From JBGPBY01 sp041481485 (lineage in GTDB: Bacteria; Acidobacteriota; Terriglobia; 20CM-2-55-15): a stretch of 21,443 nt of DNA. A model generated the notes under the pieces. It searched no databases. It was not told the origin of the DNA and was given only the letters and a program-made list of their open reading frames with translations. Below, one piece after another: positions 14,129 through 21,443 of the stretch. The stretch covers positions 1 through 21,443 of the forward strand of contig JBGPBY010000045.1 of the NCBI GenBank assembly GCA_041481485.1, read 5' to 3'. The position numbers and the translations under genes are program-made. Within the stretch, counting starts at the first letter, position 1. Every line of letters begins with the position of its first letter.

Positions 14129-15133
14129 ATGAGGCTTTCATCTCCGTTGAAATTGTCATTGCTGGTGATATTCGTTGCGGGTTCCGTCGTTAGCGCCCAG
14201 AAGCCTCCCCAACGTCCGAAGGTCCACAGCGATTTTGCATTTGCCACTTCCCCGGTTTCCCGTGAAGCGATGAACCTCATGTCGAAAGAGAAGAATCGAT
14301 TTGTCGTCGTTGCGTTTCATGAAGGGTGGGGCTTCGACAAGATCGCGAAGGAATTGAAGATCTCCGACGACGAAGTCGACAAACTTTTCAGCGATCTCGA
14401 TGCCGAACATCTTGTCGAAGAAAACCAGGATAGCGAGGCTCGTCCCAATTTCCCGGTTTATCGAGACAAGGATCTGGAAAGAGTGCGGCCCAGCCTGCAG
14501 AAACATTCCAGCGAGTTCGCTGCGATCGTCAAAGGAAACTGGACTTCGATTGAAAGTTTTGCGGCTTCATTGAACGGTGCGAAGGAAGTTCCGAAAGAAC
14601 AGCTGCTCTATCAGATTGTCGTCGGTGGAATTCTTCTCGGTGCCATGAATGACGTATTCTACGAAGACAAGACCCTGATTCCCTCCGGTCCCCGGCGCGG
14701 CCGGAGCCAGCGTTATTATGCCTGGATGACGGAAGGCGATTCGATTTACGCCGGCAAAGTCATTCGCGAGGAAGGGCAGTCCGACACCTATACGCTGGTC
14801 AGTCTCGCTTCCAAACTTACACCGAGCCGTCCGACGCTGGCTGATATTCGTACGAGACACGGCATGATTCTCGACGAAGCCGAAAGCCGGCGCTTCCGCA
14901 GCTTCGTGGCGATTTTCTGCAAAGATAAGCTGCTTCCGTACTTCAAAACCAATCGCGACCAGATGTTCAGGCTGGCCTCACAGGTCAGTTCCAGCCGCTA
15001 TTCGGCCTTCGGCGAATTCCTCGCGTGGTACTACAACCAGATGGTCAACAATACCGTCGACGAAATCGTTGCGGCCAAACGGATGCAGCCCCCCACCGAC
15101 ATGTTCGCCTACGCTGTGCGTTCGGCGCAGTAG
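14129..15133 (+). CDS. Exported protein of unknown function with an HTH-like segment
   Basis: 334 residues from ATG 14129; the frame is open back to 14018, but that part is repeat-derived and the ATG is followed at once by a signal peptide (MRLSSPLKLSLLVIFVAGSV, cleavage probably after VSA at residue 23). AGGT lies 9 nt before the start. After cleavage, residues about 45-100 read NRFVVVAFHEGWGFDKIAKE then LKISDDEVDKLFSDLDAEHL. This looks like a winged-helix turn (IAKELKISDDEV), odd for an exported protein. The rest is mixed helical (KGNWTSIESFAASLNGAKEV, FGEFLAWYYNQMVNNTVDEI) with no catalytic motif I recognise and one cysteine (FCKDKLL). Function is unknown; it is probably periplasmic. Confidence 0.75.
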   Translation: MRLSSPLKLSLLVIFVAGSVVSAQKPPQRPKVHSDFAFATSPVSREAMNLMSKEKNRFVVVAFHEGWGFDKIAKELKISDDEVDKLFSDLDAEHLVEENQDSEARPNFPVYRDKDLERVRPSLQKHSSEFAAIVKGNWTSIESFAASLNGAKEVPKEQLLYQIVVGGILLGAMNDVFYEDKTLIPSGPRRGRSQRYYAWMTEGDSIYAGKVIREEGQSDTYTLVSLASKLTPSRPTLADIRTRHGMILDEAESRRFRSFVAIFCKDKLLPYFKTNRDQMFRLASQVSSSRYSAFGEFLAWYYNQMVNNTVDEIVAAKRMQPPTDMFAYAVRSAQ

Positions 15134-15158
15134 GGGCATCGACATACGTCAGGACTGC

Positions 15159-15220
15159 GACTGTAGGCGCGGTCTATGACCGCGCAATATTGAGAGGCGA
15201 GGGATTGTGCTCGGTCATAG
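15159..15220. repeat. Double-hairpin repeat element, degenerate copy B
   Basis: GACTGTAGGCGCGGTCTATG and the following bases repeat the left arm seen at 17839 onwards. Its hairpin is GCGCGGTC-TAT-GACCGCGC (15167-15185). Compared with the consensus stem GGGCGGTC/GACCGCCC, both partners of one base pair are changed so that pairing is kept. The spacer is worn, and the right arm is reduced to CGGTCATAG (15212-15220). That right-arm piece contains the stop codon of the GHKL gene on the minus strand. Confidence 0.7.
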
Positions 15221-17032
15221 CTGCTCTTCGGTGCGGAGTGAGAGTTCGACCATGCGTTCCAGAAGCTGATCGGCAGGCAGACCGACGAAATTCCGCAGAA
15301 CAAGTTCCTTCGCGTAGAGCCGCACCAGATAGCGCAGCTTCAGCGACTTGTTGCGTGAAGCGTAAACAAAATCGCGATGGCCGTTGTTGACGACGATGAG
15401 ATTTCGATCGACATCGAATCTCGATCGCCATGATTCTCCCGGTGCGCGCTCAAAGGTATATCCCGGCAAGCCCTGAGACGGGACATTCGTCGATCCCATC
15501 GTGGCAAGCAATTCGTGGGCTACGGTAACGAGTGCTTCGGCGTCGCATGTAACACCACGTTGGCTCACAGATACATTGATGCGGGCAAGCCCGGGTTCAT
15601 CGGTCGCGCGAAACGTTACCGACTGATTGTGAATGTTTTCCAGCGAGCCCAAACCTTCGATAATCTTCCAGTGGAATTCCAGGTCCTGTTCGACACGCCG
15701 GCGGGACCGGTCGCGCGGAAGCGCCCGCAATTCCCGCGGGGAGCCGACCCGAATCACACTGGACGCGGGAGAGACGGCAACGCTGTAGAGTGGTCCGGCA
15801 AATTCAAAGAATTGGCGTTGCCTCTCCTGCTGACGGTCCGGCTCTTCGGCTCCTTCCGATGCCTCCTCGTCATTACCGGCGATGTTTCCTGTTTCTCCAT
15901 TGCCGGATATCCCAGCTCCGGATCTTGCGGCGCGCACCTGAATATCGAACCAGTCGTATTCCTCAGCCGGAAGGGCAAGCAGGGCTTCCCGAAATGCCCG
16001 TTGGATGGTGCGTAATAGCTCTCTGCTCGCCTGTTCTTCTTCGGCACGGCGCTGGTCTTCGATGACTTCGATCAGCTTTTCTTCAAGCGGCTTCAAGGCG
16101 TCGAGAAGCGCGGTGAATGACTCGTCGTGAATGAAACCGGTGCGTGTTCCCGGCGTCAGGTTCACGAACGGCGCATCAAGATGTCCCTGCAGGAATCGAA
16201 GGGTCCATGGAGAACGAGCGAATCCATCCAGCAGGGCAATGTTTTCAATGACACGCGTGCCGTGGCGAAACAACGCGACAGAGTTTGCCTCCGCAGGTTC
16301 GTTCAAATACAGCTCGGCATAGACATCGCCAAATTCGCTATGGATCGAAGGAAGCTGATGCAGCAGGCGTCCCTCATACTGCCGCGGTTCGACCGCGTAT
16401 TGTTTGCGTGCGAGCCGGTCAATGACGGTGATCTTCACCCCGGTTTTGCGGATACGGTCGCGCAATTCCGCAGCCAGATACCACTGAATTTTCTCACCGG
16501 ACAAGGATCGGATCCCGTCCAGCAACGGGGCGATTCGAACTTCGGTTCCGCTGTCGCCGAAAAGTGTACGCCTCGGAGTGACGGAGTATGACGGGTCGCC
16601 TTTTTTCATCACCATCTGATATGCCCGATGGTCGGCGCCCGTGGAGGTCATCGTGATTTCTTCGCCCACCGTCCAGAAGCTCAGCAGGCCAATTCCAAAT
16701 TCGCCCTGAAGCCCTGCAGCTCCGCCCGTTTTCAGCCGCCTCTTGATCGAATCGCAGATATGCGTCGCTACGTAATGAAAGTTTGGATGGCCTTCCGCGT
16801 CCCGCGGTACTCCCTCGCCGTCATCCCGTATCGCCAAGTAGTGCCGGCCATGTTCGCGTCCACGCGTGATCGTGACAGTGCGTGCTTTAGCATCGATACA
16901 GTTTTCGACAAGCTCGGCAATGGCCTTCAGCGGGTTGCTTTGAGACAACGCGATGATCGTAATCGCGTTCCAGTCATCTCCGATTTTGAGTTTGCCACGG
17001 GCTTTGGGCCGATCCTTCAGACTTGCACTCAT
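15215..17032 (-). CDS. GHKL (HSP90/MutL/MORC-like) ATPase with C-terminal beta domain
   Basis: 605 residues. The GHKL ATP site is complete: N box AIAELVENCIDAKA with E40 and N44, G1 box IRDDGEGVP with D70-G72-G74, and G2 box LQGEFGIGLLSFW with G110-G115. The asparagine box resembles MutL/MORC more than histidine kinases. Residues about 240-325 look like the S5-type transducer fold (LRFLQGHLDAPFVNLTPGTR), ending in a helical stretch (310-350). A low-complexity linker follows (370-408). Residues 415-503 resemble an immunoglobulin-like beta domain (DLEFHWKIIEGLG, VTFRATDEPGLARINVSVSQ). The end (520-605) is a conserved-looking helical block (NNGHRDFVYASRNKSLKLRY, LPADQLLERMVELS). No nuclease, kinase-acceptor or membrane segment is seen. 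Such proteins may use ATP-driven dimerisation on nucleic acid or proteins; the actual role is unknown. Its stop codon lies in repeat copy B. Confidence 0.85.
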   Translation of the reverse strand: MSASLKDRPKARGKLKIGDDWNAITIIALSQSNPLKAIAELVENCIDAKARTVTITRGREHGRHYLAIRDDGEGVPRDAEGHPNFHYVATHICDSIKRRLKTGGAAGLQGEFGIGLLSFWTVGEEITMTSTGADHRAYQMVMKKGDPSYSVTPRRTLFGDSGTEVRIAPLLDGIRSLSGEKIQWYLAAELRDRIRKTGVKITVIDRLARKQYAVEPRQYEGRLLHQLPSIHSEFGDVYAELYLNEPAEANSVALFRHGTRVIENIALLDGFARSPWTLRFLQGHLDAPFVNLTPGTRTGFIHDESFTALLDALKPLEEKLIEVIEDQRRAEEEQASRELLRTIQRAFREALLALPAEEYDWFDIQVRAARSGAGISGNGETGNIAGNDEEASEGAEEPDRQQERQRQFFEFAGPLYSVAVSPASSVIRVGSPRELRALPRDRSRRRVEQDLEFHWKIIEGLGSLENIHNQSVTFRATDEPGLARINVSVSQRGVTCDAEALVTVAHELLATMGSTNVPSQGLPGYTFERAPGESWRSRFDVDRNLIVVNNGHRDFVYASRNKSLKLRYLVRLYAKELVLRNFVGLPADQLLERMVELSLRTEEQL

Positions 17033-17125
17033 GTTTCTGTTGTTTCGTTTGTTTCAGTGATGCAACCGAAATCGCCACAGCATGGTAGCGCAAACGGAAG
17101 GAGGTGTCTCAGGTTGAATTTTGCT

Positions 17126-17539
17126 TCAGGAATTCGCAGGCCACTGAAAGCACAGCTCGAAGCCGTCTGGGTCGCTGACGTAGAGTTGTTTCATGCCGTA
17201 ATACGCGACCGACGGTGGCTTCACATTCACGCCGAGCGAACGAAGGTGATTGTAGGCCGCATCCACGTCCGGGCACCGGAAATAGATGATGGTGTCACCA
17301 TGGGCGGCTAATCGATCCGGTTCCGTGGCCGCCGGCCGTTCGTCATTGCTTTCATAGGCGGTGTTGAGCATCAGTTGCACGCCGGTGAGTTGCAGCATCG
17401 CCCAATGGAAGCTTCCATTCGGCAGAATTTCGGATGTACTTACGATCTCAAAACCCAGCACATCACAATAGAATTTGATGGCGGAAGGCATGTCGAAGAC
17501 TTGCAGTAAAGTCACTCCATCCTGAATCGTAATTGCCAT
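17126..17539 (-). CDS. VOC-fold (glyoxalase/bleomycin-resistance-like) protein
   Basis: 137 residues with the two-module VOC pattern. Module one has LLQVFDMPSAIKFYCDVLGF and WAMLQLTGVQLMLN; module two has DTIIYFRCPDVDAAYNHLRS and MKQLYVSDPDGFELCFQWP. The C-terminal F-E-L motif carries the usual metal-ligand glutamate position; other ligands cannot be assigned safely. Members include metal-dependent isomerases, dioxygenases and antibiotic-binding proteins, so substrate is unknown. It is soluble. The start ATG has a good GGAGA site 7 nt upstream. It precedes the GHKL gene on the same strand by 93 nt; co-transcription is possible but there is no functional link in sight. Confidence 0.88.
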   Translation of the reverse strand: MAITIQDGVTLLQVFDMPSAIKFYCDVLGFEIVSTSEILPNGSFHWAMLQLTGVQLMLNTAYESNDERPAATEPDRLAAHGDTIIYFRCPDVDAAYNHLRSLGVNVKPPSVAYYGMKQLYVSDPDGFELCFQWPANS

Positions 17540-17835
17540 TGCTATCTCCTCGATTGCCGCCCTCAGGCTTGCTTTTCTTCATGTCAATAGCAAAGTCCGT
17601 CCGGCGCGGCAACAAAAAAGACTTTCCAGGAGGTGCTGCCGTGTTTGTCGATGCGGAAGCCGGCTTCCTCTCTGTAGGTAGTCAGGAAGGTTGAACCTGC
17701 AATTGCAAGTCATGCTCCTTCCCGGTTCCTGGGCGGCCTCAAACGTCGAGACGATTTGTGATTACCAGGACATCCAGAATTGAGATTTCAAATTGACGCT
17801 TCCTAACTTCCTGACGCGTCTTGGAAGGTCTAATT
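17540..17835. other. Non-coding gap upstream of the VOC gene
   Basis: About 300 bases without a supportable gene. On the minus strand a stretch ending at a TGA at 17584-17586 reads YREEAGFRIDKHGSTSWKVF followed by FVAAPDGLCY. This is protein-like, with a DG near the end as in VOC proteins, and may be a worn fragment of a duplicated VOC gene. There is no start codon context and I do not call it a gene. The VOC promoter should lie here, but I see no clear boxes. Confidence 0.3.
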
Positions 17836-17925
17836 CCGACTGTAGGGGCGGTCTATGACCGCCCGCAGTTCGGAGGATTGCAGGTGTCTCAATTGTGGGC
17901 GGTCATAGACCGCCCCTACAGTCGG
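17836..17925. repeat. Double-hairpin repeat element, copy C (perfect)
   Basis: Arms 17836-17864 and 17897-17925 are exact reverse complements (29 of 29), with a 32-nt spacer ending TCTCAATTGT as in copy A. Each arm alone also folds (GGGCGGTC-TAT-GACCGCCC on the left, the ATA version on the right). This is the best-preserved copy in the window. The remaining gap to the permease stop (17926-18019) holds no gene or clear terminator. Confidence 0.88.
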
Positions 17926-18019
17926 AGCCCTCGCATGACGTCAAATCTGGAAATCTCGATCGTTCACGAAAATTCAGGGGAAAGCAGACAAAATTCGCGC
18001 GAAAAGGCAGTCAAATACT

Positions 18020-19732
18020 TCATGAGCTGTGCGTGATGGTGCTGCGATCTTCAACCCGGCGCATCAGGACCACCACGGCAAGCACTAGCAGCACCTGAAC
18101 GACGCCGAGGCAGGCCGCGGTTCCCCAGCGTCCGACATTCAGTTCATCATTGATCGCGATCGAAAGTGGACGATATTTCAATTTCGGAAACAGCATGATT
18201 GTGGCGACGAACTCACCGACGCCCGCCACAAAGGCCAGCAGCACGCCGCCGGCAATTCCACCGCGTACCAGTGGCAGCACCACTCTTCGGAAGCTGGTCG
18301 ACCAGGTGGCGCCGAGGCTTCGGGCTGCTTCTTCGAGGCTTGGATCCAATTGAGAAAGTGAGGAGGAAGTCGATCGGAAGATCAGCGGTGAGAAGCGGAT
18401 GAAGTAGGCCAGTGGGACAATCCAATACGTTCCAATCAGGACCTGTCCAAAACTGAACGCGGAAGGCCTGGCAAATGCCACAATCAGATTAAACGCGACG
18501 ACTGTTCCGGGAAGCGCCCACGGCAGCATCATCGCAACGTCGATGACGCCCTTGCCTCGAACACGCGTTTTGGCGACAACGTAGGCGCATGTCACTCCAA
18601 GCAGTACCGCTCCTGCAACAGCAATGGCGCTCATCTCCACGCTGTTGCGAATCGGCGCCCAGGCATCGGATACGGAAAACAAACGGACCCAGTTCTCCAT
18701 GGTGTATTCCGATGGCAACGGAGCTGTCCGCCATGAGTAATTCTTCGAAAACGCCAGCAGGAAAATCATGGCAATCGGCAGAATCAACATGAGAGTCGAC
18801 AGCAATGCACAAGTGAACAGGATGACTTTGACCCAGGGGCTCGTCACACGATGGCGCTTTCTTGAGCCGCCCTTCGATTGCGTACGATAAATGCGGCGGT
18901 CTTCGTATCCGCGAATCACAATCAGGAATACCACCGAGATGAGGGCCAGCACCACCGCCACGGCGGATGCCAGGGATTGTTGCGTTGCCGCGTTGTTTGC
19001 AATCTGCACGGTCATCACATTGTTGACTTCAAACAGCAGCGGGGCCGTGTAGGAAGCCATGGAAGACATGAAGGTCAACAGCGCGCCGGCCACGATCGGC
19101 GGAGTCAGCATGGGAAGCAGAACTCGAATCCATGTCTGAAACTTTGATGCGCCAAGGCTGTAAGCCGCTTCTTCCAGTGAATCATCCGACTGCGCGAGAG
19201 ACGCCGCCACGCTGAGGTAAAAGTAGGGATACATCGTTAACGTATGGACCAGCAGGACCCCGGCAAGACCGGTCAGTGCAAAGTCGGCAGAATTGGCATG
19301 AAACCACTGTCCAAGCAACTGGGGAAAAGTTCCAGCCTTGCCGAAAAGCAGGTAAAACGCCTTGACTCCCATCAGTGGAGGCAGAGCTATGGGCACGAGA
19401 ACAAGGGCCTGGTACAACTTTCGAAAGCGAAAATCCCAGCGATTGAGCAGAACCGCGAGGAAAATACCCACGACACCCGCGCTGATGACGCTGAGAAACG
19501 AGATCCAGAGGCTCCCTCGCATGGCCTCGTTTTGAACGCTGCCGAAGTCCAGAAACGGCTTGTATTCCGATAACAGGCCTTCGCCCGCCAGACTTCGCTG
19601 AAATGTTGCAATCAGCGGTCCGACGACGTATCCCCAAAGCACCAGTGAAAGCACCAGCAGGACGCCGGCAGATGTCAGTTTCAGCCGCCGTGGCAGGAAA
19701 GTCCGGCCGGCCGGAATCCCGGAGGCGCTCAT
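18020..19732 (-). CDS. ABC transporter permease, double-length (two fused membrane domains)
   Basis: 570 residues with about 12 membrane helices. Two copies of the ATPase-docking EAA loop are visible: LEEAAYSLGASKFQTWIRVL near 186-205 and LEEAARSLGATWSTSFRRVV near 466-485. This shows that one chain supplies both halves of the channel, as in FbpB/ThiP-type permeases. Proline- and glycine-rich helices such as VLVPIALPPLMGVKAFYLLF match the FbpB-like group. It lies in the inner membrane and works with the ATPase encoded upstream, whose stop overlaps this start (ATGA). A basic linker near residues 280-300 (DRRIYRTQSKGGSRKRHR) joins the halves on the cytoplasmic side. Substrate cannot be told from the permease. 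Confidence 0.92.
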   Translation of the reverse strand: MSASGIPAGRTFLPRRLKLTSAGVLLVLSLVLWGYVVGPLIATFQRSLAGEGLLSEYKPFLDFGSVQNEAMRGSLWISFLSVISAGVVGIFLAVLLNRWDFRFRKLYQALVLVPIALPPLMGVKAFYLLFGKAGTFPQLLGQWFHANSADFALTGLAGVLLVHTLTMYPYFYLSVAASLAQSDDSLEEAAYSLGASKFQTWIRVLLPMLTPPIVAGALLTFMSSMASYTAPLLFEVNNVMTVQIANNAATQQSLASAVAVVLALISVVFLIVIRGYEDRRIYRTQSKGGSRKRHRVTSPWVKVILFTCALLSTLMLILPIAMIFLLAFSKNYSWRTAPLPSEYTMENWVRLFSVSDAWAPIRNSVEMSAIAVAGAVLLGVTCAYVVAKTRVRGKGVIDVAMMLPWALPGTVVAFNLIVAFARPSAFSFGQVLIGTYWIVPLAYFIRFSPLIFRSTSSSLSQLDPSLEEAARSLGATWSTSFRRVVLPLVRGGIAGGVLLAFVAGVGEFVATIMLFPKLKYRPLSIAINDELNVGRWGTAACLGVVQVLLVLAVVVLMRRVEDRSTITHSS

Positions 19733-20796
19733 GGTTCGACCAGATGCACCGCAGGAGCCGCGATTTTCAGATGAACCGATTCCCCTCGTGACGGTGGCCG
19801 GACGGAGGTGGGAACTTCAATCTTCAAGTCGCCGGTGTTGGATTGGACAATGCAGCTCGATCCGGATCCGGCGTATTCAATATCGGCAAGGATTCCGTCG
19901 ATCGGCCCATCGTCGGAGATGCAGAGGGATTCCGCACGTATGCAGGCTACAACCTTCTTTCCCAGGGCGAGTTCAACGCCAGGTGCCCGCTGTCCGGAAT
20001 TCAATGTCAATTCGGACCGGTTTGAGAATTGAATCGTCACATTTCCATTCTGCAAGCCGGTGACAGTTGCTTCTATCGCATTGTTTCGCCCAATAAACCC
20101 CGCGACAAAACGCGTGGCCGGTCTTTCGTAGATTTCCTGCGGGGCAGCCACCTGATGAATTTTGCCTCCATTCAGAACTGCAATCCGATCACTCATTCCG
20201 AGCGCTTCTTCCTGATCGTGCGTCACGTAAATGGTCGTTACGCCGCTTTCATTGTGAACGGCGCGAAGCATCGCCCTGGTTTCTCCGCGAAGCATCGCGT
20301 CCAGATTCGAGAGTGGTTCGTCGAGGAGCAAAAAGTGCGGCCGGATGACGAGGGCCCGTGCAAGTGCCACACGCTGCTGCTGGCCGCCGGAAAGTTGATC
20401 CACTCGTGCGGCGCCAAGCGTTCCGAGCTGCACCTGAGTCAATGCCGCAGTCACACGTTTTCCAATTTCTTCGGCGGATGTTTTGCGGACTTCAAGGCCA
20501 AACGCCACATTGCGCGCAACGGTCAAATGGGGAAACAGCGCGTAGTTCTGAAACACCAGACCAATGCCGCGTTGATTGGGAGGATCAAACGTGACGTCAC
20601 GATCTCCGAAGAGGATGCGTCCGCTCGTGGGTTCCTCGAGCCCTGCAATCATTCGAAGGATTGTGGACTTGCCGCAGCCGGAAGGTCCCAGCAGCGTGAA
20701 GAATTCTCCGTCTTCGATTCGAAGATTGACAGAATCGACAACCAGTCCCGCGCGCTGGAAGGATTTGCTCAGCGCATCGAGAGTCAGAACCGTCAC
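19729..20796 (-). CDS. ABC transporter ATP-binding protein, FbpC/PotA-like, with TOBE domain
   Basis: 355 residues from GTG 20796, which overlaps the stop of the binding-protein gene as GTGA; the longer frame to 20910 runs antisense-like through that gene and is not used. Motifs: Walker A GPSGCGKST at 37-45, Q-loop VFQNYALFPH, signature LSGGQQQR at 135-142, Walker B LLLDEP at 156-161, switch histidine in THDQEEA near 193. Residues about 240-355 hold the C-terminal regulatory TOBE-type domain (FIGRNNAIEATVTGLQNG, VVACIRAESLCISDDG). It hydrolyses ATP to drive uptake through the fused permease. All catalytic residues are present. Confidence 0.93.
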   Translation of the reverse strand: MTVLTLDALSKSFQRAGLVVDSVNLRIEDGEFFTLLGPSGCGKSTILRMIAGLEEPTSGRILFGDRDVTFDPPNQRGIGLVFQNYALFPHLTVARNVAFGLEVRKTSAEEIGKRVTAALTQVQLGTLGAARVDQLSGGQQQRVALARALVIRPHFLLLDEPLSNLDAMLRGETRAMLRAVHNESGVTTIYVTHDQEEALGMSDRIAVLNGGKIHQVAAPQEIYERPATRFVAGFIGRNNAIEATVTGLQNGNVTIQFSNRSELTLNSGQRAPGVELALGKKVVACIRAESLCISDDGPIDGILADIEYAGSGSSCIVQSNTGDLKIEVPTSVRPPSRGESVHLKIAAPAVHLVEP

Positions 20797-21443
20797 TTGC
20801 CGCCTTTCCCCTTGATGTTCTGAGCCCAGTAGTTCATCCACTGGTCCTGCTTGGCACCCATTGCTTTCCAGTCGATTTTCATTTCCCGGAGTTCGAGCTT
20901 CGCCAGCCATTCCGGCTTCGCTGCGTCCGGTAACTGCATGGCGGGAATCTGGTAGTATTCCCTGGCGAGCTGCGCCTGTAGTTCGGGCTCGAGCAGAAAG
21001 TTTTCAAAATCCTGCGCGGCCTGCATCGATTTTGGATTGTTGACCACGCCCACGCCATCAAGCAGCACCGGTGCGCCGGATGCAGGAATGACGTACGTCC
21101 ACTGTCGATGATTCTTTATCGGCTGGATCAGTGCATCCTGCAAATTCCAAAGTGTCACTACGCCCACTCCGCGATCGAGATTGAAGTACATGTCGTCCGG
21201 ACTTGGCGTGTACGCAGCCGTATTTGCGTCGAGCTTTTTCAACCAGGCGTAGCCGGCCTTCGGATCATCGGAAGCGCCGGACTGCCGGTAAATCATCGCG
21301 CTGTAGATGGTCTTCATGGTTCCGGAAGGCCCGACATCGCGGATTACAATCTTGCCCTTGAATGCCGGCGTAATAAGGTCATCCCAATCTTTCGGAGCCT
21401 GCTCCGGCTTCAACAGGTCGTGATTGTAGATGATGACTTCCGG
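20793..21443 (-). CDS. ABC transporter extracellular substrate-binding protein (family 1), partial
   Basis: The last 216 residues are present; the N-terminus, including the signal peptide, lies beyond the right edge, and the frame is open through base 21443 (PEVIIYNHDLLKPEQAPKDW). The pattern DWDDLITPAFKGKIVIRDVG is typical of the ferric/2-aminoethylphosphonate/polyamine-type binding proteins. The tandem tyrosines that bind iron in FbpA are not at the equivalent place (here DRGVGVVTLWNLQDALIQ). The only YY pair (AREYYQIPAM) lies in the C-terminal region, so iron is not supported. LLDGVGVVNNPKSMQAAQDF is the usual hinge-side motif. It is periplasmic or lipid-anchored. It overlaps the ATPase gene by 4 bp in one operon. 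Substrate is open. Confidence 0.9.
   Translation of the reverse strand, partial: PEVIIYNHDLLKPEQAPKDWDDLITPAFKGKIVIRDVGPSGTMKTIYSAMIYRQSGASDDPKAGYAWLKKLDANTAAYTPSPDDMYFNLDRGVGVVTLWNLQDALIQPIKNHRQWTYVIPASGAPVLLDGVGVVNNPKSMQAAQDFENFLLEPELQAQLAREYYQIPAMQLPDAAKPEWLAKLELREMKIDWKAMGAKQDQWMNYWAQNIKGKGGK

Noticed and set aside
17584..17700. Possible VOC-like fragment or a 42-residue ORF with a GGAAGGAG site on the minus strand
   Set aside because: The two readings are in different frames, neither has a family match I can support; left as part of the non-coding gap.
20797..20910. 38-residue N-terminal extension of the ABC ATPase
   Set aside because: It overlaps the substrate-binding gene in another frame; the GTG at 20796 gives a normal 4-bp overlap and the usual family start.

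Overview
This 21.4 kb window reads as an ordinary bacterial chromosome segment. It is densely coded, moderately GC-rich, and has many 1-11 bp gene overlaps. Its intergenic spaces carry several families of small palindromic repeats (a two-hairpin element built on TGTAGGGGCGGTC-TAT-GACCGCCC, and short modules such as CTGCCGCCGCTAACGCGGCT). That repeat load, with the gene content (MrfAB-type repair pair, HPF with a cold-shock domain, DUF5335-type protein, secreted proteins of unknown function), suggests a soil-type Acidobacteriota or a neighbouring phylum. The phylum is an inference from general memory; no rRNA or other marker gene is present. I see no tRNA, rRNA, CRISPR array, prophage or full insertion sequence.

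Layout. 125-3689 (+): mrfA-mrfB, a helicase/exonuclease DNA repair pair, followed by a broken small gene (3695-4106) and a secreted small protein (4184-4534). 4547-4796: a perfect 29-bp inverted repeat and a double-hairpin repeat. 4817-5850 (-): an HPF/RaiA ribosome-associated protein fused to a cold-shock domain, then a DUF5335-like protein. 5970-7296 (-): a tightly overlapping operon of fmdB-like zinc ribbon, nth (endonuclease III), a 45-residue single-pass membrane protein that is easily missed, and an 87-residue protein. 7363-9211 (+): folE, a HAD phosphatase and rpiA. 9229-9455: a cluster of short palindromic modules. 9491-11214 (-): a Rieske ferredoxin-like protein and an M48 metalloprotease. 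11248-15133 (+): a class I aminotransferase and serA (1-nt overlap), then an exported protein with an HTH-like segment. 15215-17539 (-): a VOC-fold protein and a 605-residue GHKL ATPase. 17540-18019: non-coding with a repeat. 18020-21443 (-): a binding-protein-dependent ABC importer (binding protein running off the window edge, ATPase, double-length fused permease).

How genes fit together. MrfA and MrfB are known in Bacillus subtilis as a mitomycin-damage repair helicase and exonuclease. FolE starts pterin/folate synthesis, and the HAD phosphatase beside it could supply a dephosphorylation step. The aminotransferase-SerA pair covers the first one or two steps of serine synthesis. The three ABC genes are linked by 4-bp overlaps and form one transport operon.

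I did not find a clearly new multi-gene system. The most interesting items are the uncharacterised GHKL ATPase, whose stop codon lies inside a repeat element; a compensatory base change in that repeat family; the repeat-invaded gene behind mrfAB; and the hidden membrane micro-protein between nth and its neighbour.
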